From assembly GCA_035503615.1 (NCBI GenBank), contig DATJTI010000009.1:1-64000 (forward strand): a stretch of 64,000 bases of DNA, given 5' to 3'. Both the position numbers and the translations under genes were made by a program. Below the pieces are notes generated by a model, which worked only from the letters and a program-made list of their open reading frames with translations, was not told the origin of the DNA and made no database searches. Source of the DNA: AP-15 sp035503615. Its GTDB lineage: Bacteria > Pseudomonadota > Alphaproteobacteria > ATCC43930 > CGMCC-115725. Position 1 is the first letter of the stretch. Every line of letters begins with the position of its first letter. Positions 7,710-17,307 of the stretch are shown here, piece after piece.

Positions 7710-9221
7710 TCACCCCCGGTCGATGCGCAGTGCCACAAACCGCAGATCGCCCTGTCGCTCGACCAGGAGCAGGATCGATTTGCGCCCGGCCTTGCGTTCC
7801 GTATCGACCCGGCTGCTGACGTCCTGCGGGCTCTTCACCTCCTGCTGGGCCGCTTCCATGATCACATCGCCGGGGCGCAAGCCCTTGTCGGCGGCGGCAC
7901 TGTCATTGGCGACATCGACGACGACGACACCCTTGGCGTCGTCGCCCAGCGAAAACTTGTCCTTGAGCTGCGGGGTCATGCCGGCGAGCGTCAGCCCCAG
8001 CGCCTTGACCTCGGTGCTGTTGCTCGGAGCAGCCGTTTTTGGCGGCTCCTTGGCGCTGGCCACCGCCGCGTCGCTTTCCTGCAGCCGGCCGACCTTGACC
8101 TCGACCGACAGCACGGCGCGCTTGCGCCACAGGCTGACCGGAACGGTCTTGCCGACCGGCGTCTCGGCCACCAGTCGCGGCAGCTGCCGCATGTCGTCGA
8201 CCGGCTTGCCGTTGAAATTCAGCACCACATCGCCGGGCTCGATCCCGGCACGCGCCGCCGGTCCCGCTCCGGTGACGCTGGCCACCAGCGCGCCGCGCGC
8301 CTTCTTTAGCCCGAGGCTCTCGGCGATCTCGTCGGTCACCGCCTGAATGCGCACCCCGAGCCAGCCGCGATGGACGGTGTGATCCTTCTCGGTCTTCAGT
8401 TCGGTGACGACATCCTCGGCCAGCGACGATGGGATCGCAAAGCCGATCCCGATCGAGCCGCCCGAAGGCGAGTAGATTGCTGTGTTGATGCCGATCACCT
8501 GGCCGTCCATGTTGAACATCGGACCGCCGGAATTGCCGCGGTTGATCGGCGCGTCGGTTTGCAGAAAATCGTCGTAAGGCCCGGAATTGATGTCGCGCTG
8601 GCGGGCCGACAGGATGCCGGCGGTCACACTGCCGCCGAGCCCGAACGGATTGCCGATCGCCAGCACCCAGTCGCCGACCCGGGCGGCGTCACTGTTGCCC
8701 CAGACAGCGGCCGGCAGTGGGCGGCCGGCATCGACCTTTAAGAGCGCAATGTCGGTCTTCGGGTCACGGCCGACCACAGTGGCCTTCAGATTGGTGTTGT
8801 CGTGCAGGATCACGGTGATCTGGTCGGCATCGGCGATCACGTGGTTGTTGGTGACGATGTAGCCCTTCGGGTCGATGATGAAGCCGGAGCCGAGCGAGGT
8901 GGCTTTGCGCGGTTCAAGGTCGGGCTGGTCGCCCTTTGGCAGGCCGTGCTCGAGGAAATCGTGAAAGAACTTCTCGAACGGCGAGCCGGGCGGGAACTGC
9001 GGCAGGTCGGGTGACGCCTCGTCGCCGCTCGAGCTTTTTAGTGTCTCCGTCGTCGAGATGTTGACGACCGACGGCAACAGCCGGGCCGCAAGGTCGGCGA
9101 AGCTGTCGGGTGCACCGCGCGCCTGCGCCGGCCCGCTTGCGACGAATGCCGCAGCCATGAGGCAGCCGGCGAAGATGGTGGCGACCAGGCGGCACGCCAG
9201 GGTCGGGGGGCGGGACGGCAC
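7710..9221 (-). CDS. periplasmic Do-like serine protease/chaperone (DegP/MucD type)
   Basis: A 503-residue HtrA-family protease for misfolded envelope proteins. A signal peptide covers about residues 1-34 (ending near AQARG). The trypsin-like domain has the triad His127 (TNNHVIA), Asp157 (KTDIALLK) and Ser231 (GNSGGPM). Two PDZ domains follow, near 285-375 and 405-495, with the usual GLGV/IEPGDVVL and LRPGDVIMEA elements. It is downstream of hflK-hflC-DUF2065 on the same strand, after a gap of about 210 bp, a neighbourhood common in alphaproteobacteria. Which of degP, degQ or mucD is the best name cannot be decided from the sequence. Confidence 0.95.
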   Translation of the reverse strand: MPSRPPTLACRLVATIFAGCLMAAAFVASGPAQARGAPDSFADLAARLLPSVVNISTTETLKSSSGDEASPDLPQFPPGSPFEKFFHDFLEHGLPKGDQPDLEPRKATSLGSGFIIDPKGYIVTNNHVIADADQITVILHDNTNLKATVVGRDPKTDIALLKVDAGRPLPAAVWGNSDAARVGDWVLAIGNPFGLGGSVTAGILSARQRDINSGPYDDFLQTDAPINRGNSGGPMFNMDGQVIGINTAIYSPSGGSIGIGFAIPSSLAEDVVTELKTEKDHTVHRGWLGVRIQAVTDEIAESLGLKKARGALVASVTGAGPAARAGIEPGDVVLNFNGKPVDDMRQLPRLVAETPVGKTVPVSLWRKRAVLSVEVKVGRLQESDAAVASAKEPPKTAAPSNSTEVKALGLTLAGMTPQLKDKFSLGDDAKGVVVVDVANDSAAADKGLRPGDVIMEAAQQEVKSPQDVSSRVDTERKAGRKSILLLVERQGDLRFVALRIDRG

Positions 9222-9301
9222 CGTTCAGCTCCTCATCCAAGACCCCGGATATCCGATCCGGTCGGCGGGAATGATCTTCGACACGCTGTCCGGGCCATAC
9301 T

Positions 9302-9328
9302 CGGTTCGGGCCACACGCGGTTCGGGCC
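9302..9328. repeat. short direct repeat (11 bp, period 16)
   Basis: CGGTTCGGGCC occurs at 9302-9312 and 9318-9328 in the non-coding gap between the degP-type gene and the DUF2065 gene. It is one of the many short tandem duplications of this window. Confidence 0.6.
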
Positions 9329-9429
9329 GCCGGCTCGCCGCAAGATTAGGCGAGAAGTGCGCACCAGGCCAGCCGGTTTCGCAGCTTCCGCCGAGAGTGG
9401 TGCCAAAGCCGGGAGCGGCGCCAGATACG

Positions 9430-9615
9430 TCAGCGGCGCACCAGCCAGACCAACACCACCCCGGTACAGGCGGCAGCGAGGCCGGCGATGCGCAGCGCCT
9501 GAGGCGGGATCGCCATGGCGCGGGCGGCGGCGCGCTTCATGCCTTCCGGGAACAGCGCGTAGAGGCAGCCCTCGATCACCAGCACGAGAGCAAAGCCGGT
9601 CCACAGATCGTTCAT
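9430..9615 (-). CDS. DUF2065 small inner-membrane protein
   Basis: A 61-residue protein of the YjeT/DUF2065 family: MNDLWTGFALVLVIEGCLYA, then a short FPEGMKRAAARAM loop, and a second hydrophobic helix IAGLAAACTGVVLVWLV. Two membrane helices with the conserved E-G-x-x-Y-A-L-F-P core identify it. Function is unknown, but the family is repeatedly encoded next to hflC and degP genes, as here, which suggests a link to membrane-protein quality control. An in-frame ATG six codons upstream (9633) is possible; homologues begin MNDL, so 9615 is preferred. Confidence 0.88.
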   Translation of the reverse strand: MNDLWTGFALVLVIEGCLYALFPEGMKRAAARAMAIPPQALRIAGLAAACTGVVLVWLVRR

Positions 9616-9661
9616 CGGTGGCGATTTCCACATGCGGCAACGACCGCCGCCGGAGAAACAG

Positions 9662-9705
9662 CGCGATCCACTTCGGCGCGACCCACCCGGGCGCGATTCA
9701 CCTGG
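9662..9705. repeat. three imperfect 15-bp tandem copies at the hflC 3' end
   Basis: The copies 9662-9676, 9677-9691 and 9692-9705 all read CGCGAnnCAC followed by a short variable tail. The array runs from the non-coding gap into the last codons of hflC, so slippage here may have reshaped the hflC C-terminus. Confidence 0.6.
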
Positions 9706-10615
9706 CTTTGGCCCGCGATGGCGCGGCCGGCGCCGGCTTGGGCGGCGTGCCGTCGAGATTGTCGAAAAAACGGAAGAAATTGCTCTGCGGGGTCAGCACG
9801 AACGACGTGTTGTGGCCGGCGAGCGCGTCGCGATAGGCCTGCATCGACCGGTAGAAGGCGAAGAACTCCTTGTCCTGGTCGTAAGCGGCGGCATAGATGC
9901 CGATCGCCTGCGCGTCGCCGGCTCCGCGCAACTCCTGCGCCTGGCGCTGCGCGTCGGCGAGGATCACGGTGCGCTCGCGGTCGGCGTTGGCGCGCACGGT
10001 CTTCGCCGCCTGGGCGCCCTCGCCGCGGTAGAGGGCTGCCTGCTGCTGCCGCTCGGAACGCATGCGGGCATAGATCGCCTCGCTATTCTGCGGCGGCAGA
10101 TCGGCGCGGCGGATGCGGACATCGACGACATCGATGCCGAAGGATTTCGCCTCGGCGGCGACCTGGTCGCGGATCTGGCGCATGATCGTTGCCCGCTCCG
10201 GCGACAGTAATGCCGACAAGGTCACGTTGCCGATCACCTGCCGCAGGCTGCCGCTGACCAACGCCCCGAGCCGCGCCCGCACCACGGGTTCGGTGAAGAC
10301 GGTCTGATAGAACAACAACGGGTCGGTGATGCGATAGCGGGCATAGGTATCGACGATCAACCGCTTCTGATCGGCGCCGATGACCTCTTCCGGCGGCGGC
10401 TCGAAATCCAAGAGGCGCTTGTCATAGATGACGACGTTCTGGATGAACGGTTCCTTGACCCGGAGACCGGGTGTTCGGATCACCCGGATGGGCCTGCCGA
10501 ACTGCAGCAGCAACGCCTGTTCGGTCTGATCGACGGTAAACAGCGAGCTGGTCGCAACGATGATCGCAACCGCCACCACCGCGGCGATGACAAACAGGGC
10601 GCGCCGGCTCAGCAT
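9698..10615 (-). CDS. hflC: HflC, SPFH-domain modulator of FtsH
   Basis: A 305-residue partner of HflK in the membrane complex that surrounds the FtsH protease. A single N-terminal membrane helix (about residues 5-25, ALFVIAAVVAVAIIVATSSL) is followed by TVDQTEQALLLQFGRPIRV and the SPFH/band-7 domain. A coiled-coil segment rich in RSERQQQAALYRGEG and DAQRQAQELRG comes next. The last ~20 residues are Pro/Ala-rich (PPKPAPAAPSRAKAR) and overlap a short tandem repeat. The gene starts 24 bp after hflK. Confidence 0.96.
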   Translation of the reverse strand: MLSRRALFVIAAVVAVAIIVATSSLFTVDQTEQALLLQFGRPIRVIRTPGLRVKEPFIQNVVIYDKRLLDFEPPPEEVIGADQKRLIVDTYARYRITDPLLFYQTVFTEPVVRARLGALVSGSLRQVIGNVTLSALLSPERATIMRQIRDQVAAEAKSFGIDVVDVRIRRADLPPQNSEAIYARMRSERQQQAALYRGEGAQAAKTVRANADRERTVILADAQRQAQELRGAGDAQAIGIYAAAYDQDKEFFAFYRSMQAYRDALAGHNTSFVLTPQSNFFRFFDNLDGTPPKPAPAAPSRAKAR

Positions 10616-10639
10616 CGGCTGTTCACCATCGGGACCGCC

Positions 10640-11893
10640 TCAATCCTGGCTGCCCTGGCTGCCGCCCGCAAGCGACGGCGGAGTTGCCGCATCCGGGGTC
10701 TGCAGCGGTGTCGTGCCCGAAGTGATCGAGCCGCGCGAGCCGGGCTCGGCGGGGGCGGCGGGTTTCGCCGCGCCGGTGCCGAGGGCGGGGAGCGGCAGGT
10801 AGGGGAGCACCCCGCTCCCGCCTTCCGCCGCCTTGTCGATGATCACCTTGTTGCTGTCTTTCAGCACCTCTTCCATGGTCTCGAGATAGAGCCGCTCAAG
10901 GGTGACGTCCTGCGCCGCCTTGAACGCGTGGTAGACCGACAGGAAGCGGGCGGCATCGCCCTGGGCGCGGGCGACGGTCGCGAGCCGATAGGCTTCGGCC
11001 TGCTGCTCGATCTGCACCGCGTCGCCGCGCGCGGCGGGGATGATGCTGTTACGATAGGTCTCGGCCTCGTTGCGCAAGCGCGCACGGTCGGCCAGCGCCG
11101 CCTGGACGTCGCGATAGGCATCGATGACTTCGGCCGGCGGGTCGACCCGCTGCAATTGCAGCTGCGTCACCTCGATCCCGGCGCCGTAGCTGTCGAGGAT
11201 CGTCTGCAGCAATGTGCGCGTGTCCGCCTCGATCTTGGCACGCCCTTCGGCCAGGGCCTGGGCGATCGGGGTCTCGCCGATCACCTCGCGCATGGCACTC
11301 TCGGCCGCCGATTTGACCGTCAACTTCGGGTCGCGGATGTCGAACAGATAGGCCTTCGCGTCCTTGATCACCCAGAAGACGGTGAAGTTGATGTCGACGA
11401 TGTTCTCGTCGCCGGTCAGCATCAGCGCTTCTTCCGGCACCTGGCGCGCCGGCGCCTCGCGGCCGGTCTCGGTCTCGGCCGAGCGGTAGCCGATCTCGGT
11501 GCGGTTGACCCGGGTCACACTCGGCGTCAGCACCGTTTCGATCGGGTCGGGCAAATGGTAGTTGAGCCCGGGCTGGGTGGTGCGGTTATAGGCGCCAAAG
11601 CGCAGCACGATGCCGACCTGGTCGGGCTCGACCCGGTAGAAGCCGCTCGCCAGCCAGATCACGAGGATCGCCAGCAAGACGATGCCGATCCCGGTGCCGG
11701 TGCCGAACCCGCCCGGCAGGATGCGGCGGAACCGGTCTTGGCCGCGGCGCAACAGCTCTTCGAAATCCGGCGGGTAGGGGCCGCTACGGCGCGGACCGGA
11801 CCCGCCGCCATTGCTGCGCGGGCCGCCGCCCCACGGACCGCCACCGCGGGGACCCCCGCCCCACGGGCCGCCGCCCTGACTTTGCCAGATCAT
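10640..11893 (-). CDS. hflK: HflK, SPFH-domain modulator of FtsH
   Basis: A 417-residue partner of HflC. The N-terminal ~35 residues are Gly/Pro/Trp-rich (repeated GGGPWGGGPR, two 10-residue copies encoded by a 30-bp duplication at 11816-11875), then a basic stretch. One membrane helix follows (about 68-87, IGIVLLAILVIWLASGFYRV), then the band-7 domain starting VEPDQVGIVLRFGAY and a helical coiled coil to about residue 360. The C-terminal tail is Pro/Ala-rich. It heads the hflK-hflC-DUF2065 run; about 240 bp without a gene separate it from divergent mrp. Confidence 0.96.
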   Translation of the reverse strand: MIWQSQGGGPWGGGPRGGGPWGGGPRSNGGGSGPRRSGPYPPDFEELLRRGQDRFRRILPGGFGTGTGIGIVLLAILVIWLASGFYRVEPDQVGIVLRFGAYNRTTQPGLNYHLPDPIETVLTPSVTRVNRTEIGYRSAETETGREAPARQVPEEALMLTGDENIVDINFTVFWVIKDAKAYLFDIRDPKLTVKSAAESAMREVIGETPIAQALAEGRAKIEADTRTLLQTILDSYGAGIEVTQLQLQRVDPPAEVIDAYRDVQAALADRARLRNEAETYRNSIIPAARGDAVQIEQQAEAYRLATVARAQGDAARFLSVYHAFKAAQDVTLERLYLETMEEVLKDSNKVIIDKAAEGGSGVLPYLPLPALGTGAAKPAAPAEPGSRGSITSGTTPLQTPDAATPPSLAGGSQGSQD

Positions 11894-12131
11894 CGACCTG
11901 AACCTCTCCGCACCGGCGGATTTCGCGCTGCCGGACTCGATTTATGGCCGGCGAGAACGCGGCGTGTCGGCCGCATGACCCGATAGAGGGCACACGCGGG
12001 TGTTGTCAAGAGCGGGGCTCGGCCCCAAATCCGTGAGGCCCCTGGTCGCCCGATATCGGCAGCGCGCTGCGACCCGCCGGCCCCGCCGCGCGACGGCGTG
12101 GCTTCGCGCGATGTAGAAGCGAAGGATCCAG

Positions 12132-13280
<1,149 letters not shown>

Positions 13281-13283
13281 GCG

Positions 13284-14120
13284 GTGGCAACAGGGCGCCG
13301 CCGGTCGAGCCTCGCTGTGTCCGCAGGCGGGCGCACTCCTGAAGGATCGTATAGACGCCGGGATGTCGCAGCGGCGCGGCCGCACCAGCGCGCGCTCTTG
13401 CGCGTGTGCGGGCTCGCCGCGGTCGGCGCCCTCTTCGAGCGCGATCCGAATCGGGTCGAGCGGCTCTATTTCGAGCCCCGGCTGCGTGGCGCGGTCGGCC
13501 TGTTCTGCGCGTCGCTGGCGCATGCCCGCAAGCCCTATCGCGAGGTCGAGGCGGCCGAACTCGCGCGCGTCGCCGGCACCCTGTTGCATGGCGGCGTCGC
13601 GGCGATCGCCCGGCCGCAGCCGCTCGCCGCGTTCGATGCCGCAACCGCGGCGGAGGATTGGGCGCGGGATGGAAAGCCGCTCTTGGTGCTCGACGGCATC
13701 GGCAACCCGCACAATCTCGGCGCCATCATCCGCACCGCCGCGTTCTTCGGGATCGAGCGAATATTGCTCGCCGATCGCCCCGACCAGGCGCTCCCCTCCG
13801 ATGCGAGCTACCGTGTGGCCGAGGGCGGGTTTGAGCATGTGACCCTCTACCAGGCGCCGCTGCCGCAGGCGTTGGCCGGGCTGCGCCGAGGCTACCGCAT
13901 CCTGGGCGCGGCCCTCGACCATGTCGCGCCCCCGGCCGGGGGCAAGGACGCCAGGCCGCCGGCCTTGGCCCTCGGCAATGAAGAGAAGGGTCTCGCCCCG
14001 GCCACTCTCGCCGCCTGCGAAGAGATCGTGACGATCCCCGGCGCCGGCCGGGTCCAATCGCTCAACGTCGCCGCTGCGGCGGCAATCCTGATCTACGCGC
14101 TGACCGGCGGACGAGGCTGA
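13284..14120 (+). CDS. SpoU/TrmH-family RNA 2'-O-methyltransferase
   Basis: A 278-residue SPOUT methyltransferase acting on rRNA or tRNA ribose. The N-terminal half (about 35-125) resembles the substrate-binding L30e-like domain. The catalytic knot has motif 1 (LLVLDGIGNPHNLGAIIRTA, with the conserved N and R), motif 2 (ALALGNEEKGL) and motif 3 (IPGAGRVQSLNVAAAAAILIY). The G-x-x-x-S-L-N-V motif is diagnostic. The start is a GTG four bases after the mrp stop. Whether it methylates 23S rRNA (RlmB-like) or tRNA cannot be told. It is convergent with the DTW-domain gene. Confidence 0.9.
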   Translation: MATGRRRSSLAVSAGGRTPEGSYRRRDVAAARPHQRALLRVCGLAAVGALFERDPNRVERLYFEPRLRGAVGLFCASLAHARKPYREVEAAELARVAGTLLHGGVAAIARPQPLAAFDAATAAEDWARDGKPLLVLDGIGNPHNLGAIIRTAAFFGIERILLADRPDQALPSDASYRVAEGGFEHVTLYQAPLPQALAGLRRGYRILGAALDHVAPPAGGKDARPPALALGNEEKGLAPATLAACEEIVTIPGAGRVQSLNVAAAAAILIYALTGGRG

Positions 14121-14151
14121 CGCGGCCGCCCGGCCCGGTGATGGTCGGCGC

Positions 14152-14763
14152 CTATGGCGGGTCGCGGCGCGGCGCTCCCGGCCGCATGCGAGCCGTGGCG
14201 ATCCACCGGTCGAGCGCGTCGCCGAGCGCCGTGGCGATGTCGGCTCGCCGGTCGCACTCCTGCAGCAGCAATGCCGCGGCTTCGATTGTCGACAACGCCT
14301 CGCGCCGGGGCTCGCGGCGGACCCGGTGGTAGCGCGCCGGGTGCTGTGGATCGAGTACCAGCCGGCGCAATTTGAGCAGCCACGGGTTGCGCCACCACAG
14401 CGCTTTTGCCTCGCGCCAGCTGCCGTCGAGCAGCACCGCGCCATCGAGCGCGCGCAGCATTGCCGGCTGGTCCGCTTCCGCCTGGCCATGCCGGTCGATG
14501 GCGATCACCGGGCGGCCGAGCCCGAGGGCCCGCGGCCGCACCGAGCCGAGATGCAGCACCGCCCAGCGCCGCGCGTCGACCGGCGTGTCTTCGGCATCGC
14601 CGAGCGCGCGCTGCAGATTGGGCCAGGAGAGCCCGACCACCAGCCGCGCGCGCCGCAGCAGCGAGACCGCGAGCTCAGCCGTAGCGACACTCTCGTGCCG
14701 TTCGCGCGGATGCTGCAGGATCAGTATGAACAGCCGGTTGTCGAGCTTCGCGCCGCTTTCCAT
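14152..14763 (-). CDS. DTW-domain tRNA-uridine aminocarboxypropyltransferase
   Basis: DTW proteins (TapT) add a 3-amino-3-carboxypropyl group to U47 or related positions of tRNA using S-adenosylmethionine. The 203-residue product has the family blocks RLFILILQHPRERHE, the signature in variant form DGSWREAKALWWRNPWLL, and YHRVRREPRREALSTIEA. The Cys-rich N-terminal segment found in many members is missing; the protein begins almost directly at the DNRLFILILQHP block. The ATG at 14763 has GAGG four bases upstream. A GTG at 14802 would add 13 residues without cysteines. Confidence 0.83.
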   Translation of the reverse strand: MESGAKLDNRLFILILQHPRERHESVATAELAVSLLRRARLVVGLSWPNLQRALGDAEDTPVDARRWAVLHLGSVRPRALGLGRPVIAIDRHGQAEADQPAMLRALDGAVLLDGSWREAKALWWRNPWLLKLRRLVLDPQHPARYHRVRREPRREALSTIEAAALLLQECDRRADIATALGDALDRWIATARMRPGAPRRDPP

Positions 14764-14792
14764 CAGACCTCGCGCCCTCCGGTCTCGGCTAT

Positions 14793-14834
14793 CATCGCCC
14801 ACCGGTCATCGCTCACCCGGTCACCGCCCACCGG
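14793..14834. repeat. three imperfect 13-15 bp tandem copies upstream of the DTW gene
   Basis: CATCGCCCACCGGT (14793-14806), CATCGCTCACCCGGT (14807-14821) and CACCGCCCACCGG (14822-14834) form a degenerate tandem array covering the 5' flank of the DTW-domain gene. It may explain the odd in-frame N-terminal extension there. Confidence 0.6.
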
Positions 14835-14899
14835 CAGAATTGTGCGATGCTCGGGGATGACCGGGCCGATCACGACGTTAGCACCACCAGCGGGGCGGA

Positions 14900-14930
14900 T
14901 TCACCATCGGGTGAGAAGCTGTGGTATAAA
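14900..14930 (+). promoter_or_regulatory. candidate sigma-70-type promoter for galU
   Basis: TTCACC (14900-14905) and TATAAA (14925-14930) are separated by 19 bases and lie 41 bases before the galU start. The -10 matches five of six consensus bases, the -35 four of six, and the spacing is slightly long. It is the clearest promoter-like pair in this intergenic gap. Confidence 0.4.
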
Positions 14931-14970
14931 CCGGCCCTGGTAGTTGCCGGGGCAGTCATCGGGAGCATCC

Positions 14971-15843
14971 ATGCCCAAGCGCATTCGCAAAGCTGTTTTC
15001 CCGGTTGCCGGGTTGGGCACCCGATTTCTGCCGGCGACAAAAGCGATGCCCAAGGAGATGCTGCCGATTGTCGACAAGCCGCTCATTCATTATGCGGTCG
15101 AGGAGGCCAAGGCGGCTGGCATCGAACAATTCTTTTTTGTCACAAGCCGGGCGAAGGGCGCGATCGACGATCATTTCGATCGGGCCTTCGAGCTCGAAGC
15201 CACATTGCGCGAGCGCGGCCAGGACGCCCTCGTCCAGGAACTCGAAGCGCGCCTGCCGGAGCCCGGTCAGATCGCCTATACGCGGCAGCAGACGCCGCTC
15301 GGGCTCGGCCATGCGGTGTGGTGTGCCCGCGGGCTGGTCGGCGACGAGCCGTTTGCGGTGCTGCTGGCCGACGATCTGATGGTGTGCGAGCGGCCGTGCC
15401 TGACGCAGATGGTCGAAGCTTATGCCGAGATTGGCGGCAATCTGGCGGCGGTCATCGAAGTTCCGCGCGAGCAGACCCGGCGCTACGGCGTGCTCGACAT
15501 CGTCGCCGATGACGGCCGCCTGGTGCGCGCCCGCGGCGTCGTCGAAAAGCCGCACCCGGCCGACGCCCCGTCAACCTCGACGATCATCGGCCGCTATATC
15601 ATCCAGCCCGAGGTTTTCGGCCACCTCGCCCGCGGCGAACCCGGCAGCGGCGGCGAGATCCAATTGACCGACGCGCTCGAGCGCCTGATCGAGGACGGAC
15701 AGGCATTCCACGGGTTTCGTTTTGACGGCAGGCGGTTCGACTGCGGCGACAAGCTCGGCTATCTCGAAGCGACCATAGCACTCGGGTTGCAGCATCCCGA
15801 ACTCGGGGCGCAGCTGCGCCGGATCCTGACCTCGTATTTGTGA
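14971..15843 (+). CDS. galU: UTP-glucose-1-phosphate uridylyltransferase
   Basis: Makes UDP-glucose from UTP and glucose-1-phosphate for surface polysaccharides and trehalose or glycolipid synthesis. The product has 290 residues. The nucleotidyltransferase signature is AVFPVAGLGTRFLPATKAMP, followed by KEMLPIVDKPLIHYAVEEA; later blocks are TPLGLGHAVWCAR, the metal/UTP Asp in LLADDLMV and GEIQLTDALERL. The ATG at 14971 has GGGAG five bases upstream; an ATG nine codons earlier lacks this. It is followed 13 bp later by a phosphohexomutase gene, so the pair links glucose-6-phosphate to UDP-glucose. It may supply the glycan cluster at 51-63 kb. Confidence 0.97.
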   Translation: MPKRIRKAVFPVAGLGTRFLPATKAMPKEMLPIVDKPLIHYAVEEAKAAGIEQFFFVTSRAKGAIDDHFDRAFELEATLRERGQDALVQELEARLPEPGQIAYTRQQTPLGLGHAVWCARGLVGDEPFAVLLADDLMVCERPCLTQMVEAYAEIGGNLAAVIEVPREQTRRYGVLDIVADDGRLVRARGVVEKPHPADAPSTSTIIGRYIIQPEVFGHLARGEPGSGGEIQLTDALERLIEDGQAFHGFRFDGRRFDCGDKLGYLEATIALGLQHPELGAQLRRILTSYL

Positions 15844-15856
15844 ACGGAAACCCTCG

Positions 15857-17236
15857 ATGCCGCATCGCTTCGACCCGACGATCCTGCGCGAATACGATAT
15901 CCGCGGCATTGTCGGCGACACTCTCTTCGCCGCCGACGCGGTGGCGGTCGGGCGCACTTTCGCCCAGACCCTGAAGGCCGCCGGAGGTGGCCGGGTCGCG
16001 GTCGGCTATGACGGGCGGCTGACCTCGCCCGAGCTCGAAGCGGCATTGGTCGAGGGCCTGGCCGGCGAAGGCACCGATGTCGTGCGCATCGGTCTCGGGC
16101 CGACCCCGATGCTCTATTACGCCGCCGCCACGCTCGGCGTCGATGGCGGGATCATGGTCACCGGCTCGCACAACCCGCCCGACTACAACGGGTTCAAATT
16201 CGTGCTCGGCGGCAAGCCGTTTTATGGTGCCGCGATCCAGGCGCTCGGCGAAACCGCACTCGGGCTCGGCCCACCCCCGGCCGATCGCGGCGGTATCGAG
16301 CAGCAGGCGATCCGCGACACCTATGTCGCCCGGCTGCTCCGCGACCATCATGGCTCGCGCCCGCTGCGCGTCGCCTGGGACCCGGGCAACGGCGCCACCG
16401 GCGAAGTGGTGCAGCAACTGACCGCGGCCCTGCCGGGACACCACGTCGTGCTGAACGCAGCGATCGACGGCACCTTTCCGGCGCATCACCCCGACCCGAC
16501 GGTCCCGGAAAACCTGGCTCAGCTGCGCGCCGCCGTGGCCCGCGAGCGGTGCGATCTCGGCATCGCCTTCGACGGTGACGGTGACCGCATCGGTGTTGTC
16601 GATGGCGGCGGCGACATCTGGTGGGGCGACCAGCTGATGATCGTGCTGGCGCGCGAGGTGTTGGAGCGGCATCCGGGCGCGCCGATCCTCGCCGACGTCA
16701 AGGCGAGCCAGGTGCTGTTCGACGAGATCGCACGCATGGGCGGCCGCCCGGTGATGACCGCGACCGGGCATTCACCGATCAAGGCGAAGCTCGCCGAACT
16801 GCAGGCACCGCTGGCCGGCGAGATGAGTGGACACATCTTTTTCGCCGACGGCTATTACGGCTTTGACGACGCCATTTACGTCGCGGTGCGGCTGCTCGGC
16901 ATTCTCGGCCGCAGCGCCGAGGGGCTGGCGGAGATGCGTCGGCGCCTGCCGGCGGTGATCAACACCCCCGAGCTGCGCTTTCCCTGCGCCGAAGCGCGCA
17001 AATTCGCAGTGGTCCGCGAAGTGCGCGACCGTCTCGCCGCCGCCGGGGCCAGCGTGACCGACATCGACGGGGTGCGGGTCAACACTCCCGAAGGATGGTG
17101 GCTGCTGCGCGCCTCGAATACCCAGGATGTGCTGGTCGCCCGCGCCGAATCGACGACCGCCGAGGGCCTCGCCCGGCTCAAGGCGGCACTCGCCGCCGAG
17201 CTCGCGGCGAGCGGCCTCGCATTGCCGCAAGTCTGA
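15857..17236 (+). CDS. phosphomannomutase/phosphoglucomutase
   Basis: A 459-residue alpha-D-phosphohexomutase that interconverts hexose 6- and 1-phosphates. The phosphoserine loop is TGSHNPPDYNGFKF (Ser in TGSHN), the metal-binding loop FDGDGDRIGVVD, and the sugar-binding loop GEMSGHIFF. The phosphate-binding domain 4 has RASNTQDVLVARAES. N-terminal ILREYDIRGIVGDTL is typical of the AlgC/ManB group, which uses both glucose and mannose phosphates. It is the second gene after galU on the same strand. Confidence 0.93.
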   Translation: MPHRFDPTILREYDIRGIVGDTLFAADAVAVGRTFAQTLKAAGGGRVAVGYDGRLTSPELEAALVEGLAGEGTDVVRIGLGPTPMLYYAAATLGVDGGIMVTGSHNPPDYNGFKFVLGGKPFYGAAIQALGETALGLGPPPADRGGIEQQAIRDTYVARLLRDHHGSRPLRVAWDPGNGATGEVVQQLTAALPGHHVVLNAAIDGTFPAHHPDPTVPENLAQLRAAVARERCDLGIAFDGDGDRIGVVDGGGDIWWGDQLMIVLAREVLERHPGAPILADVKASQVLFDEIARMGGRPVMTATGHSPIKAKLAELQAPLAGEMSGHIFFADGYYGFDDAIYVAVRLLGILGRSAEGLAEMRRRLPAVINTPELRFPCAEARKFAVVREVRDRLAAAGASVTDIDGVRVNTPEGWWLLRASNTQDVLVARAESTTAEGLARLKAALAAELAASGLALPQV

Positions 17237-17240
17237 ACCG

Positions 17241-17275
17241 GAGGCGGGCCTAAACTGCGGCGGCGGCCCCGCCTC
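17241..17275. terminator. possible terminator hairpin after the phosphohexomutase gene
   Basis: GAGGCGGG (17241-17248) pairs perfectly with CCCGCCTC (17268-17275) around a 19-base loop, directly after the stop and before a convergent gene. There is no T-run, and a second weaker CTCGCG/CGCGAG stem follows. Position is persuasive; structure is only moderate. Confidence 0.35.
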
Positions 17276-17307
17276 TCTCGCGCGCCGCGTCTCGCGAGGT
17301 GTGCCGC

